A stretch of DNA of 64,000 nt from Talinum fruticosum (lineage: Eukaryota; Streptophyta; Magnoliopsida; Caryophyllales; Talinaceae): the NCBI GenBank assembly GCA_021018815.1, contig JAITYX010000008.1, positions 6,012,001 through 6,076,000 of the forward strand. The letters run 5' to 3'. How positions within the stretch are numbered: position 1 is the first letter of the stretch; the number at the start of each line of letters is the position of its first letter. The notes under the pieces are model-generated. The model made no database searches. It was not told the DNA's origin and worked only from the letters and a program-made list of their open reading frames with translations. This document shows positions 23,441-35,800 of the stretch, piece after piece. Position numbers and translations under genes: made by a program.

Positions 23441-26400
23441 TTAAGAATTTCTAAACATTTTACTAGCTGAGCCAATTAATATCACAACGTTATTTTATGT
23501 AAAAATGTAAGTAAACGTTTGTCTTGTATCCTAGCTACCACTGGGGTCATACGTTTAACTGTTGAAGGACACAAGCTTGATATTCTGTTAGATTTCCTTT
23601 TTCGTGGGGGAGGGGGAGGGTTGGTTCTTTGAAGCTAACCATTTTGGTCATTTGGTGGGTTCCTTGTGCAGGATGATCCAACCATAGTTGGGGTATTTTT
23701 GGGTCCAATCATAGCTAACAATGCCGAGAGACTTATCATACATGACCGGAAGGGTTCTTAGCTTAGCGAATAATGGGACTTTCTGACTCCTCATAACTTT
23801 AGACTTATAATCTTACAACTCCTTACATCTGTTTACAATAATTTTATAATTATTTACAATTTTTTCCACCTTCTTACAACCTTACAATTAATAATTTTTA
23901 GCTTTACAACTCCTTCCAACTAAAAAACACAATATATTCGGATTTAAAATTAGTAAATGATTATATCTTTAAGAGAACATCGAAATGATTGACACAAACA
24001 CATCTTCTCTTTTCTTTTAAATAAAGATGTTGTCTATGTATTTCACTTATTTCCCCACTAGATTGTGTGTGGATAAGATAGTCAGTCCTCTTTTTCTTTA
24101 GGAGAGGGGGCTCTTCATCTGTCTAGCATAGCATGCTTGTGTATTCAATCCAGGTCCCCTCTTTATGTGATGCTTGAAGGAATAAACTCTCCGACATTTT
24201 CAGTGGGAGTTGAACTCAATTTTGATACGTAAAAATTGAACCTTCCTTGGTGATCTTTTAAATTTCTACTGCTCCTTTTTGGGCATAAATTGATGGGTAA
24301 AATTTCTTTTGTATTTCCTCAATATTATACAAATAGTACAATACAACTATCTACATCAAGAACTGGGGATCATCAAAGTCGGGAATATATTTACATCAGA
24401 TTAAGATTAAAGTTATGGGTACATTACGTCTTAGATTCTATTCCCACCTCTCGTATCGTATTAGTACTCGTCCTTTATAATTTTTGAAAAAAAAGTAAAA
24501 TTATCAAAGTCGGGAATATATCTACCTTTATCTCTATGATGTGTTAATCCAGATAAGTATTATGAGCAAAAGGCATTTTTCTTTTTTTCCCCCTTTGTGA
24601 TTTTGAGAATGATACATCACCATCTCAGGGAGTTCTTTATTGATTTATGATAAAGATTACCATTTTGTCTTACAACCAACCACTTGTTTTTCCCCAGTTT
24701 CTTTCTTGAGGGGCACCTTCTTTTTGGTAGGCAGAACATCACCATTTGTGTTCATCTCTTCTCCCTTCAGAGTATCTAACATAATCTAATAAATGGGACC
24801 CCTTCCCTAGATCTTGTACATTGAACTAAAATTAATTCCATGGATGTATTATATCCATCTCTTTCAAAATATTTATTGTTTTAAAATTATGAGAGAATAT
24901 TAAAAAAATACAGAATTTACAATAAAATGTTTGTTAAAAGACCAAATTATTCCAAGATTTCATTGAAAATGAAGAAAATTAATGAAAAAAAGAGGAAAAG
25001 TAAGTAATTAATAAGGATAAAATTGATAAATTAGTCATTAATACGTCATCGGAATTATAAAGTGACTGATATTATGAAACAAAAAATGTTAGTAAAGTGA
25101 CATGTATTTTGAGATGAGAGATATATTTTATTTAAAAATCTAATATATTATAGTTAATATTGCAGATTAATCAATGAATCGTCTTAGCACAGTAAGAATT
25201 CACTTTTTATTTTGTTTTTTTATTTTTACTTCATTTTTCACGTCTTTTAATTTCACATTAAATCTGGTTTAGTGTTACATTAAAATTTTATATTGAATAA
25301 CCTTAAGAAAAATAAATAAAGAATCAATTAGACTTAGCCACTAGGCAATCTCACAATAACTTATTTAATTTTGTATACAATATATATGATATATGTAATA
25401 TGTATATATATATATATATATATATATGATGAAACGATATAGTATATATATACGATGAAACGATATAACTGATGATTTGCCTCTAATAAGGAAGATTGAC
25501 CTAAATTTATAATGCCTTTTATATCTCATTAGCAAAACTAACATATATTTGTTCAATAATTACTGCGGAGGTATGATCAAGTCGAGTCTGAGTTTGAATT
25601 GTGTGCAGACAAATTAAGTCCAAATTTAACCTTAATTACGCGTATCAAAGTGGTAATAGCCTATTTGACTTCTACCCCCATCTTTTATGCTCTTTACCAG
25701 AGTTCAAACATTGGGGAGAAGCATAATGTTTCCTTGAGTGAAGATTGTGGGGTTGATGTGTTGAACTTGTACAGACAGGTTGGCACTCATCGTCCTTCCT
25801 TTGGGCCGGTTATGACTTACTAAATTGTTCTGAGATAGGGAGCAGTGAATTGACTTTATTTATTCTTGTAAAAAAAAAAAAAAAGTTGAGATTGAGCGTT
25901 TATAATTTTTTTAAAATTAAACAACTCAAATTTTCACTTGAACCGAGATGAGGATGGGATGGACTGAGCCATACCAACACACATTCGTTTTCAAAGATAA
26001 TACCCATGCCCATATTGATGTTATTTGGGTTGTACACCTATATTGATTTAACAAAAAAAAAAAAAGAAAGAATAATTATAGGTGCTAGAGATAGGTCACT
26101 AGAGTTTCTTTCTTTTCTCTAAATTGGGTTGTAATGTAGATTTTGTATATTTTGCCTCTTGCTTTATTATCATGAGAAAATATCTTTATAAATATTTTAT
26201 GCATTTTTATTAATGAATCTTTCCCTTTTCTTTTTATAATAATTCCTAAAACTTACTTTATATTATTAAAAGACCTTTTAACTTTAAATGATTTAACTCC
26301 CAAGATAATATAAAGTTCAAGTATAAACATGAAACATGAGCTATATCCCACATAAGATAAGCGAACGAACTCAATCAAGCCATAAGTCAAACCTTAAAAA

Positions 26401-29400
26401 GCTCATACTCGACTCCAAAGATATCGGAACCGAGCCGTAAGCTGAACTTTGATCCAATCGAGTCCGAAGTAAGCTTTAGTATGATCCCATACCATCTAAT
26501 AACCTCCCAAGTTGGGAAAATAAAAGCAAGCACTTAGGGAATGATCCTTTGAGGAGGCCTCTAGCCCTTCACCCCACCAATTGCAGGAAAGTTAGGTCAC
26601 TTTTCCTAAGACGACGGAAGACCACTAAATTTGTCTACATTTACTACAAAATTAAAGAAAATTAAAGCAAGAAATTAATGGTGAGTGTGTTTATTGTTAT
26701 GGAGGAGGGGCTTTTGGGTTTGTGGGTAGCCCCCACGTACTGTAAGTGCACTCGATCTTTTCCTGTGCTTTGCTTTGCATCATCATGATTCATGCCCATT
26801 CACCCTTTCAAGCCCCACCCACTCCACTGCTGTAGGGAAATGACAATTGTCTCTCTCTCTCTCTCTCCTCTCTCTCTCTAAAGCAAAGAATCCTGAAAAA
26901 GATTCAACTTTCAAATGTGTTGTTTTGACTTAACCATAAAAAAAAAAAGGTTCATTGAAGTTTAGTATGTGATTAAAGTGGAAAAATATATATATTATTT
27001 TAAAGAACATATTTTTATTTAATTGGTTGGTATCTGGTATGTGTGATGTAGTTAGATTTTGCCATTGTTATAGCAGTTTAGCGGATTATATTTTCTTTTT
27101 ATTATTTAGTTGAGCGAATGTTATATTTAATGGTATTTTTGTATCTCCTTTTCGAACTTTGCTCAACTAATAAAAAATTTTACTTTCATTCATAAAATTA
27201 TTTATGTATTTAATTATTGTGTATAAACTATTTATCTACATGAAAGCATGTAAAGCTGAAACTGATTAGATTTTTGTTCTTTATTTATTATTATAAACGA
27301 GTTATAAGGTTGGCCGGCCAAAAAACAAAACAAATGAGGTGTAAGGTTAATAAATTGAATTTAGGTCTATAACATATATTTTTTTAAAATTTTCTGATTT
27401 GATTAGTTGTTCAAGCCTTCAAGGTGGCCATTACAAGTGTTTTTATGAATTCTCTATTTATTCCTTTCAAAATTTGATTAACTATATCCAAAAAATGCAA
27501 AAGTATGATTTAATTATATCCTATCTAAGGAAATATTCTTAGATTTATGATAAAAAAACTTTTTTAAGTAGAAAATTAGGAGTTTAAACTCTATCATTTT
27601 ATTACTTGATCAGTCCCCTCCGAGCGACCTTTTATTCACAAAAATATTTATAAATATTTAATTTATTTTTGACTACGAAACAGTAGTTTTTTTTTTTTTT
27701 AAAGATGCGAATCTTGTTGAAATATAAAAGTGTTTCCCTTTCATACTCTCTTCCATACCTTTAAAAAGTAAAACCCTAATTAAGCTATTTTTCCTAAGAA
27801 AATAAATTCACCTTTATTTTCCATTTTTTAGCAAAGGCACAATAACTATTCATCCACTAACAAACTTCACCAAAAAAGATGGACATTATTGCACCCACCC
27901 AAGCTACTAGGTCATCATTATACCCCCCAAATTTCATTTGTACAAGGACAGCCCCCCCACCTCTCCTCTTCCCCCTTTCTCCTTCTCTTTTATTTTTAGT
28001 TAATTAAATATCTTATATTTGATGTATTTATATGATTAATGAGACTAAAAATGACTAAATGAATAATTTAATTATAATCATTAAACATCAACAAAAAAAA
28101 CAAAAGATGTTTTGACATGCTCCCATGATTCATCACTTCACACATTCCTAACCGTTTACTTTGGACAATCATGACTTAGTTGCATATGACGTGAAAGCTA
28201 CAACTTGAATAATGCTACATGATTCCACTCAAGTAGGTAGGTGTATCTAACTAAACATCTCAAATTGATATTCGCAACACAAATTATTGTATGAGACAAT
28301 GTCACATAAAATTTATTGTAACACATACTTCTTTACGTGATTAATAATATGTCTATAATGACTTTCTAATCCAAACGTAACTAATAGTTCATCTAGTTGT
28401 GACTTCTACTGCGATCGCTCATAAATAAACTATTAGTCGCCCTCAACTAATTTTCCAAAAGTCACTATAAAACCATCTGTTTCATGATATGTCTTATGTG
28501 ATACGAGTCTCACACAAGAAGCTGCTATCGGTGTTGTTGTCTGTTGTGTATTAAGATAAATTCACACCTAAGTCGGATCGAGTTAGTTATATTTTTTAAA
28601 GTAAGACGTGGATTAAGGAGTTTCTTTTACAAATTTGTGTTACACCGTAATATATTTTTACTAATTTTTTCATCATTGAAGTTCAAAAGGATAAGCAATT
28701 AAACAATAGACAAAGGCTACAAAAAGCAAAATAACAAAGGCAATGAATGCAAAGAACTTGCTAGGTTATGCTAGATAGCAAAAAACCAACTACAAGCAAA
28801 AGGGTTGCAAAGCATCCATCACTTCACACCACAAAGTAAGCCACTCCTAAAAACCACAAAATCAAAGCATCACACAACATCTTGGAAGGTGTGAGTAAAG
28901 ATAAAAACTAATTTCTCTAAAAGTTTTAAAAAACACATGAAAAAATTGAGTGAAAGTTTCATTTAAGGAAAAAGTTGGTCTTCTCAAAGTATTCCCTTCA
29001 TTTCGAAAAATATAGTGAAAGTTTCATTTAGGTGTTTTATCGTCACTATTTGAAAAATATTTATGAATTAAACTTTTAAAAATTACTTTAAATGTTCATA
29101 CGATAAATTTCTTACAATTTTTTTAAAAATAATTCCAGCTTTGAGATCTTTGATATAAAAGTTCACAAATTTAAATTTAGCATCCAACATATACATATGT
29201 GCGATTATTTATTTTTAATATACCATAACACCAACCTTAAGTTAACAACACTATCAAATTATTCCATAGTAGCTTCCAAACCATATGTGCATGATGATTG
29301 ATGATGCTAGAAAAGTATCTATGACTCAATCACAGTACAAATGCAATCAATTCCCCTTAAAACATAGGACACCGTGAGGCGGTAATTCAGCTATCACCGA

Positions 29401-29875
29401 TGGATATACGTAATGAAAAAAAAAGTGAAAGAAAACATACTATTCATATGTGATGAATAAGCTACCGTATCATCAAATTGGCAAGTTAAAGTGTCATTGA
29501 CTCAGTAATAGCATATTAAATTATACACCTTAAAAATTATTATATAAAACACCAAATTTAAACATCATATTATTTTCGTCTAAAATGACCAAAATCCCCT
29601 TCCGTTCATCATTAGAATAGACACAAACTCAAAGAGGAGTTGTCCCAGAGTGCTAGTCTTTTCAGAGTAGCTTGACTCCTCTGAGTTAAAACTTTCACCA
29701 AATTGCTTTATGACAAACGAGCACTAAACTTTTCTTGTGCTTTTGATGCTTTTCAATGTATGAAGAAATACAAAGTGCAAGAGATGTGGACCCTTTAACT
29801 TATACAATGTCATCAACCACTTTAACAAAAGGATACCATGCAATTACATCAAAGTGCAACCCCCCTCTTCCTCAT
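23441..29875. other. Long AT-rich intergenic region, no gene supported
   Basis: About 6.4 kb with stops in all frames, many A/T runs, an (AT)n tract at 25403-25427 and a short CT run near 26852-26878. Short open frames (for example 24290-24487 and 25599-25823) have no family likeness or splice context. The block 26311-26480 has AGCTC/GAGCCG-like words resembling transposon subterminal sequence, but no defined ends. Confidence 0.6.
25403..25427. repeat. (TA)n microsatellite
   Basis: A perfect TA run of about 25 bp, flanked by shorter TATATA tracts and two copies of GATGAAACGATATA just downstream (25428-25441 and 25452-25465). Confidence 0.9.
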
Positions 29876-29883
29876 TATAAAAG
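29876..29883 (+). promoter_or_regulatory. TATA box of the dioxygenase gene
   Basis: TATAAAAG lies 132 bp upstream of the ATG at 30008. This is a normal distance for a plant promoter with a leader of roughly 100 nt. No other core element is assigned. Confidence 0.6.
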
Positions 29884-30007
29884 GACATGGCCCTAGTTGT
29901 AGTGCTACCAAAAATTTCCTAAGCCCTTGTTTAGTTGTAGCTTCCTTTCCCCCACCACAACCAAAAGGTGAAAAACAAAAGAAGTGTGGTTATTTCGTCT
30001 CTATTTA

Positions 30008-32028
30008 ATGGCTCCCGTATCCTTTTTACCGATTAATAATGACAAAATATACGATGTTCAAGAAGTGAGGAAGAGCAAGTCAGCATTAGTTCCTGATCGA
30101 TTTGTTAGGGACATCCATGAAAGGCCAAAATTATCCTTATTTGCATACTCGCTCCCTGGTGATGTTCCTGTCATTGATCTTTCAAAGATTGTTGATGGTG
30201 ATTACCATGAATATTATCCTGAAATTCAAAAGTTGGCTTCTTCTTGTGAGGAATGGGGTTTTTTCCAGGTATTGATCATACATGTATTAATGTTTTATGT
30301 TATCTAACAGAAATGGTGTAACTTTTTCATCCTATGACCTCGAAGACAAATGGTAGTAACTTTTTGTTGTGATTTTCTTTCATCCCAAGTGTTTTTTTAC
30401 GTCACCAAAATTATTTTATGCGTTAATGAAACTAGTTTGAATAATTTTCTAAAAGAGTAACTAATGGTCTTCTGTATATGTAATTTGATGTAGGTAATCA
30501 ACCATGGAATCGATTTAAGTTTGCTGGAGAGCATAGAGACAATGGCCATGGAATTTTTCATGTTGCCTTTAGAAGAAAAAGAGAGGTATAAAATGGCACC
30601 TGGGACTGTTCAAGGGTATGGCCAGGCGTTTGTTTTCTCTGAGGACCAAAAGCTAGATTGGTGCAATATGCTTGCTCTTGGTGTGGAGCCACATTTCATA
30701 AGGAACCCAAGTTTGTGGCCAACAAAGCCAACAAAATTTAGGTAAAATGGTAGGATTGTGTACGTAGTAATATCTTGGTCTTGGGACCCATTTGTTTTAT
30801 CATTGATATATATATTGCACTGTTAAGCATCTAGCTGAAAAATTCGTGATTAGATTAATTATAAGTAGAACTCTTTTTAAAATGAGCTCGTGACCATTTT
30901 TTGAACAGTTAAAAAAGTGACTATGATTAATTTTTTAAATTGGATTATAGTTTACCACTGTAAAATCTCTTAACAAACTATCTTTTTAGTTTTTTAAAAA
31001 ATTTGTAGGGTAGTATGCACTTAAAAACTTTAAATTAAGATCAGCTAGAATAAGATTCTTATGCAAGACTTTAGTGTGCCCGTAAATTATCATATGATAG
31101 ATAGGCTATCAACATCTTTCAATAAAATTTATCTCCAAAAAGATACATTCCACAACTCAACTTAAAGGGTAAAACCGCATATACCTATTCACTTGCCATC
31201 CTACTCAAGTATTGGAATACTGAGGTACAAAATGGTAAATCATTCTTCTAATTTCTTTATTTCATGAGAAGAATATAACAGCTTTTTCTTTCAATTTTGC
31301 AGTGAAACTATAGGGACCTATTCAAGAGAGATAAGGAAGCTATCCAATAAGCTAATGAGGTGCATAGCCCTGAGCCTTGGGTTGAGAGGAGAGACCTTTG
31401 AGGAAATCTTTGGGGAAGCAGTTCAAGCTGTAAGGATGAATTACTATCCACCATGTCCAAGACCAGACCTTGTTTTAGGGCTCAGCCCCACTCTGATGGA
31501 AGTGCCCTCACTATTTTGCAACAGAGAAAGGGAAGCTCTGTTGGCCTTCAGCTTCTCAAAGACAACAAATGGGTCTCTGTTCAACCACTTCCTGATGCCC
31601 TTTTAGTCAATGTTGGGGATACAATTGAGGTAACTTCCCCTCTCCCAGTCATTCTATACATGAAGTTGTGTGGTAACCTTACTAGATATCCGATTCCAGT
31701 TCTGGTTCACATTTTCTCGAGTGATATATGCTCACTCTTAGCTCTAAAGGGATTTCATATGGTATAGGTGCTGACAAATGGGAAATACAAGAGTGTGCAA
31801 CACAGAGCAGTGACTAACAAGAAGAAAGACAGGCTCTCAATTGTCACATTTTATGCCCCAAGCTATGAGGTAGAACTTGGTCCATTGCCGGAGTTTGTGA
31901 ATGAAAATAACCCTCTCAAGTACAGGAGATACAACCATGGAGAGTACAGCAAGCATTATGTCACAAATAAACTCCAAGGGAAGAAAAGTCTCGAGTTTGC
32001 AAAACTTGACACTGAGATGGTAGTTTAG
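30008..32028 (+). CDS. 2-oxoglutarate/Fe(II)-dependent dioxygenase, SRG1-like; 1-bp frameshift at the HxD motif
   Basis: Soluble oxygenase of the plant DOXC class. Exons are 30008-30268, 30494-30741, 31303-31629 and 31768-32028. The N-terminal DIOX_N domain shows VPVIDLSKI and EWGFFQVINHGI. The catalytic double-stranded beta-helix has YYPPCPRPDLVLGL, HSDGSALTILQQ (His and Asp iron ligands), the third ligand His in VQHRAV, and RLS, which binds 2-oxoglutarate. The frame breaks between LGLSP and HSDG: the sequence has CCCC at 31486-31489 where SPHSD needs five C. With one more base the exons total 1098 nt, or 365 residues, normal for the family. The upstream GTG frame from 29984 is ignored because ATG 30008 gives the usual N-terminus. 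The exact substrate cannot be told; SRG1-like members act on flavonoids, alkaloids and other specialised metabolites. It may be a pseudogene, but a sequencing error is more likely. Confidence 0.9.
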
Positions 32029-32394
32029 TTGGACATATTGCACAAATCAACGCTAATTAGTTACTAGAATCATTAGTGTCACGTCATGTGTGGCTTAATT
32101 AAGAGTAATTAGCATGTGTATCACTATGATTATCATTAACTTGACACCAAAATGTAGTTTTGACATTGACAAATCAACCTTGTAATTTAGAATCATTAGT
32201 ATATCTTGTGTGGCTTAATCATGCATGTGGACCAGCATTTGTATCCAATTTTCACTTTCTTTGTCCCATTGTAATTGTCATAGTTAACCCTTTTTTGGCC
32301 AAATTTTATGAACTTTGGCTAAAGATGTACTTTATCCCATTGTAATTGGCATATTAATCCATACATCTATGCATATTACGAGTTGCGAATAGCT
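32029..32394. other. Downstream flank of the dioxygenase gene
   Basis: AT-rich 3' flank, probably containing the 3' UTR. Two nearly alike stretches around AATCATTAGT and GTGTGGCTTAAT (32068-32100 and 32191-32220) form a weak internal duplication. No coding frame. Confidence 0.5.
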
Positions 32395-32548
32395 ATGTTA
32401 CTCGGACTTTGCCATACCCATGTTAACTGTCGAAAGTCTGACATGGATTATGTGACAAACTCAAGGGTCTAGTAACCATTTTCATATTAGACTGTTGAGT
32501 GTCTAATATGAATACTTGAGACAAATGACGAGTCCAAGTAACATATGT
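32395..32548. mobile_element. 154-bp MITE with 8-bp target duplication (hAT-like)
   Basis: The perfect direct repeat GAATAGCT occurs at 32387-32394 and 32549-32556. The element starts ATGTTACTCGGACTT and its other end reads AGTCCAAGTAACAT, an inverted match with one mismatch, plus a few extra bases on the right. An 8-bp target duplication is typical of hAT elements. It has no coding capacity. Confidence 0.75.
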
Positions 32549-32813
32549 GAATAGCTGCAAGGTTTCATCAGCACAAACTAAATACAACATAAAGAATTGA
32601 TTATTACTAGCATGTCATTGAGTTCTTTACACTTCGACATGGTAGTGACCAGTGAGATATATACATAATGATCATGCAGTGTACACAGTTCAACTACTAT
32701 ATACACATCTCCCCTCCACCTTACAAACAGCCTAGTTCGGGGCAATGGCCAAAGCAAACCAGGGGAAGAAGATAACCTAAATTCTTATCACCAGAGAATT
32801 GGTACCCACGAGT

Positions 32814-35800
32814 TTATATCACACTTGCCCTACTGCCACGATCTGTATCTACTTTTAGAATGGAAGAAGGGGCTTTTGACAAGATTATATTTCCGGCATG
32901 GTCTGTTGTTTTGTACTTTGCCAGACGATGAGAATCTGCGACAATTCTGCATGAACCCCATGTCTCAGCCTGCAAGTTGACGCCATAGTATACCAAATGA
33001 TCTGATACACTATTTCCCATAACTGACCTGTAAGAAATCATCACATCTGAATTGAGATACTAGAACATCCCAATTTTGAAAAGGCGGGATATTAAAAGCA
33101 CAGTTTTGATCTTTTTAAAGGACAGAAGTATACATTAATATAATCTATTGTTAAGTCAACGCAAATGAAAAACATGAGTAGTTAAGTTCATGGAATGGAA
33201 AAACACGACGTTACACGACGTAGATCCCAACCAAGCAGAACCCATGGAGATCCTTGTATCTTGCAGGCACCCTCACTTCTGTATGTGGAGATCCCGCCCA
33301 AGCAAGATGTAGAGATCAATTATACGCAATCTAAGCTGCAAGTTTAGATCCTGCCTAAGCAGGATGTGGAGATATCCAGATTCGGGCAAACTTGCTCCGC
33401 AAGGGCATTTACTCTGTTTTTGAGCTCATCAGACAACTGTATAGGCCACTAAAATTGAAAGGGGTTTAACATTCCATTCAGATGGGTTGATTAGTCATCA
33501 TTTGGTGATTGTACCCTTGCCCTTCATTTCTCCCTGCCATTTATTCTGTTTACTGCACACATTTCCTGTTTCACAGCTTTCATCTTTCTTATCCTTAATT
33601 TGTTATTCCATGCTGCAGTCTTTGAATTCTCACCAAAGCTACCCAAGGAAGCTAAAAACTCAGCTAGAAACAAGCATGTCACATGCTCAACTTCCATCTC
33701 AATGCCAATGTAGCTAACCTAACCCAGTAGCTTCAGGCCCTCTTTGAGAAGTTAATGGTTCACAACTTCAAGTATACCCTATATGTCATGCTCATAATTA
33801 GACAACAATGATTGGGCATCGTACTATAAATTTTCCCACCAGGAGTAAGTTATACTTGTGGAACTCCTTAGAAGGATCAAGGGTCAAGACCACACGTGGC
33901 ACTGTCTCATAAAGGATGGAAGTGTTACAATAAGACAAGATTAGCCATAAATCTCATTTTGAGTACTCTAACCTATAACGATACATATGTAAAGGATGGA
34001 GTCTTATAGTCAGACTGTACTCTCTCATGTTATAGCCATTTTATTAGTAGATATTTGAGCTGTATTATTTGACTCTGTTAATATGGCTCCTCCTTTAAAG
34101 AACACCACACTAGGATTTTTCTTTTTCTAAATCAGAAGAAGACAGCGGAAACCCCATGAAATCAATGACAAAAGTGTACCAATGATTGTCCCAATGATAT
34201 TACCTGCTGCAAGATGGGTCTTCACCAGATTTATCACAGACCTTCTCGACAGTATAAACTAAGCTTCCAAATCCAATGTTGTAAAGCCAAACCTGTAATT
34301 CAAAGGGAACTCATGCAAGGTTACACTTACATTAAGTGTGATAGCACAGAGAACACACAGAGCACTTCAGGTCAGCAAATGGCAGCAATTTCATTATTTA
34401 CAACCACTTAACTTTCTTAAGACAGAATGTGATGTCATCCAAACAAAACTCCAAATCATCATTTGCAGCATGTTCTTTTAAAAATTGTCACTGCACTATT
34501 TCCTATTCAAGAATGCAGTAGAGATCTTCCTGTAGATAGCCAGCAGAGAAGATGGTAAACTACGGGTTATATGAACAGTAAATATCCAGTTCCTTCAACC
34601 TCGAGCATTCTCTATGGTCGACATCATTGAATCCCCTAGTCCCTGAGGCACTTGGTGTAGCTGTGGACTAGCATGGCAACAGAATGAGGGTTTGATGGTG
34701 AGGCCTAAGGAGAGAGGAGCAAACAAATAGTCATGGTACATGCTGCTTGTTCAAAGATTCTTAGACTCCCAGGAGTTAAGATCACCAGTTCAAACTAAAT
34801 AAAGTCGGTCCTTCAAGTTTAGGGAAGGGAGAACCTGACTACTGTGGCTGGAGAACTGGAAGTAGTGACCAAAGTAACTGCTACTGGTTCTCACCATCCT
34901 GGGGAGCTCATGCAGCTCCGCATACCTCCGGAGGAGGGAGATTAAAGGACTAGCAAAATAAAAAATTAGGTATTTTACAATGCAATATCAGCTTCCTCTT
35001 TTTTTCTTTTTTGTTTGGGGGGATGAGGTATTCCGAACTATGTGTATCTTCCAACTCCACATAAACCCAAGTTCAATAGGCACTCGGTAACTAGACATCA
35101 GTAGCCCATCAATAAAATGGGTTCACAATCCAAATCCCTACAGCCTTACTCCAGCCTAGGCCAGCTATTGGGGGTATACGAGCCTTACTGTTAAATTGTA
35201 GAGAGGCTTGTTCCACTAGGACCTAGAGTAAAAACCACTAACTGCTTATTGGTCCACAGAAAGGAAGCAGAGGACAGATTGATAATCATTCTGCCGTGGC
35301 CTAATGTAATCTAAGCTGAATTCATTGCTCAAAAGTCATTTCCTCAGCAATATTAAAGTAGATAACATAAAGTAGGTTAGAAACTAAATTTTATCAGACT
35401 AAAATACTTTCTCTTCCTTGCCCGCACAATTGAAGGTTTCTAAAGCAAGAATTATGGGAAATCACACACAACACACATGCACATTCTGATAGAACTCTGA
35501 TTAATTTATCTGGACAATACCTCTCTAGGGAAGTGATGGTAAGGGGAATCACATACAACACACATGCACATTCTGATAAAAGTTCTAATTAATTATCTGG
35601 ACAATACCTCTCTGGGGAAGTGATGGTATGTCTTCTGCGCAAAAAAGGATAGTATGGAGGCAAATGAGGCACCATATCATGCTCATGCGTGACACGAATT
35701 GTATTTGGTACCAATTGACTATAGTAAGAAGCAAAAGCTGCATTCCCTATCCGAGGCTGTCCATAAGTCGTAACACGAACATTCTTCATGTCATGATGTA

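Noticed and set aside
25599..25823. 74-codon plus-strand open frame
   Set aside because: No family likeness, no splice or promoter context, and AT-rich surroundings; chance is enough.
26311..26480. Possible transposon end with AGCTC/GAGCCG words
   Set aside because: No inverted ends or target duplication could be defined.
29984..30007. GTG start eight codons upstream of the dioxygenase ATG
   Set aside because: Plant nuclear genes normally start at ATG, and MAPVSFLP is a normal family N-terminus.
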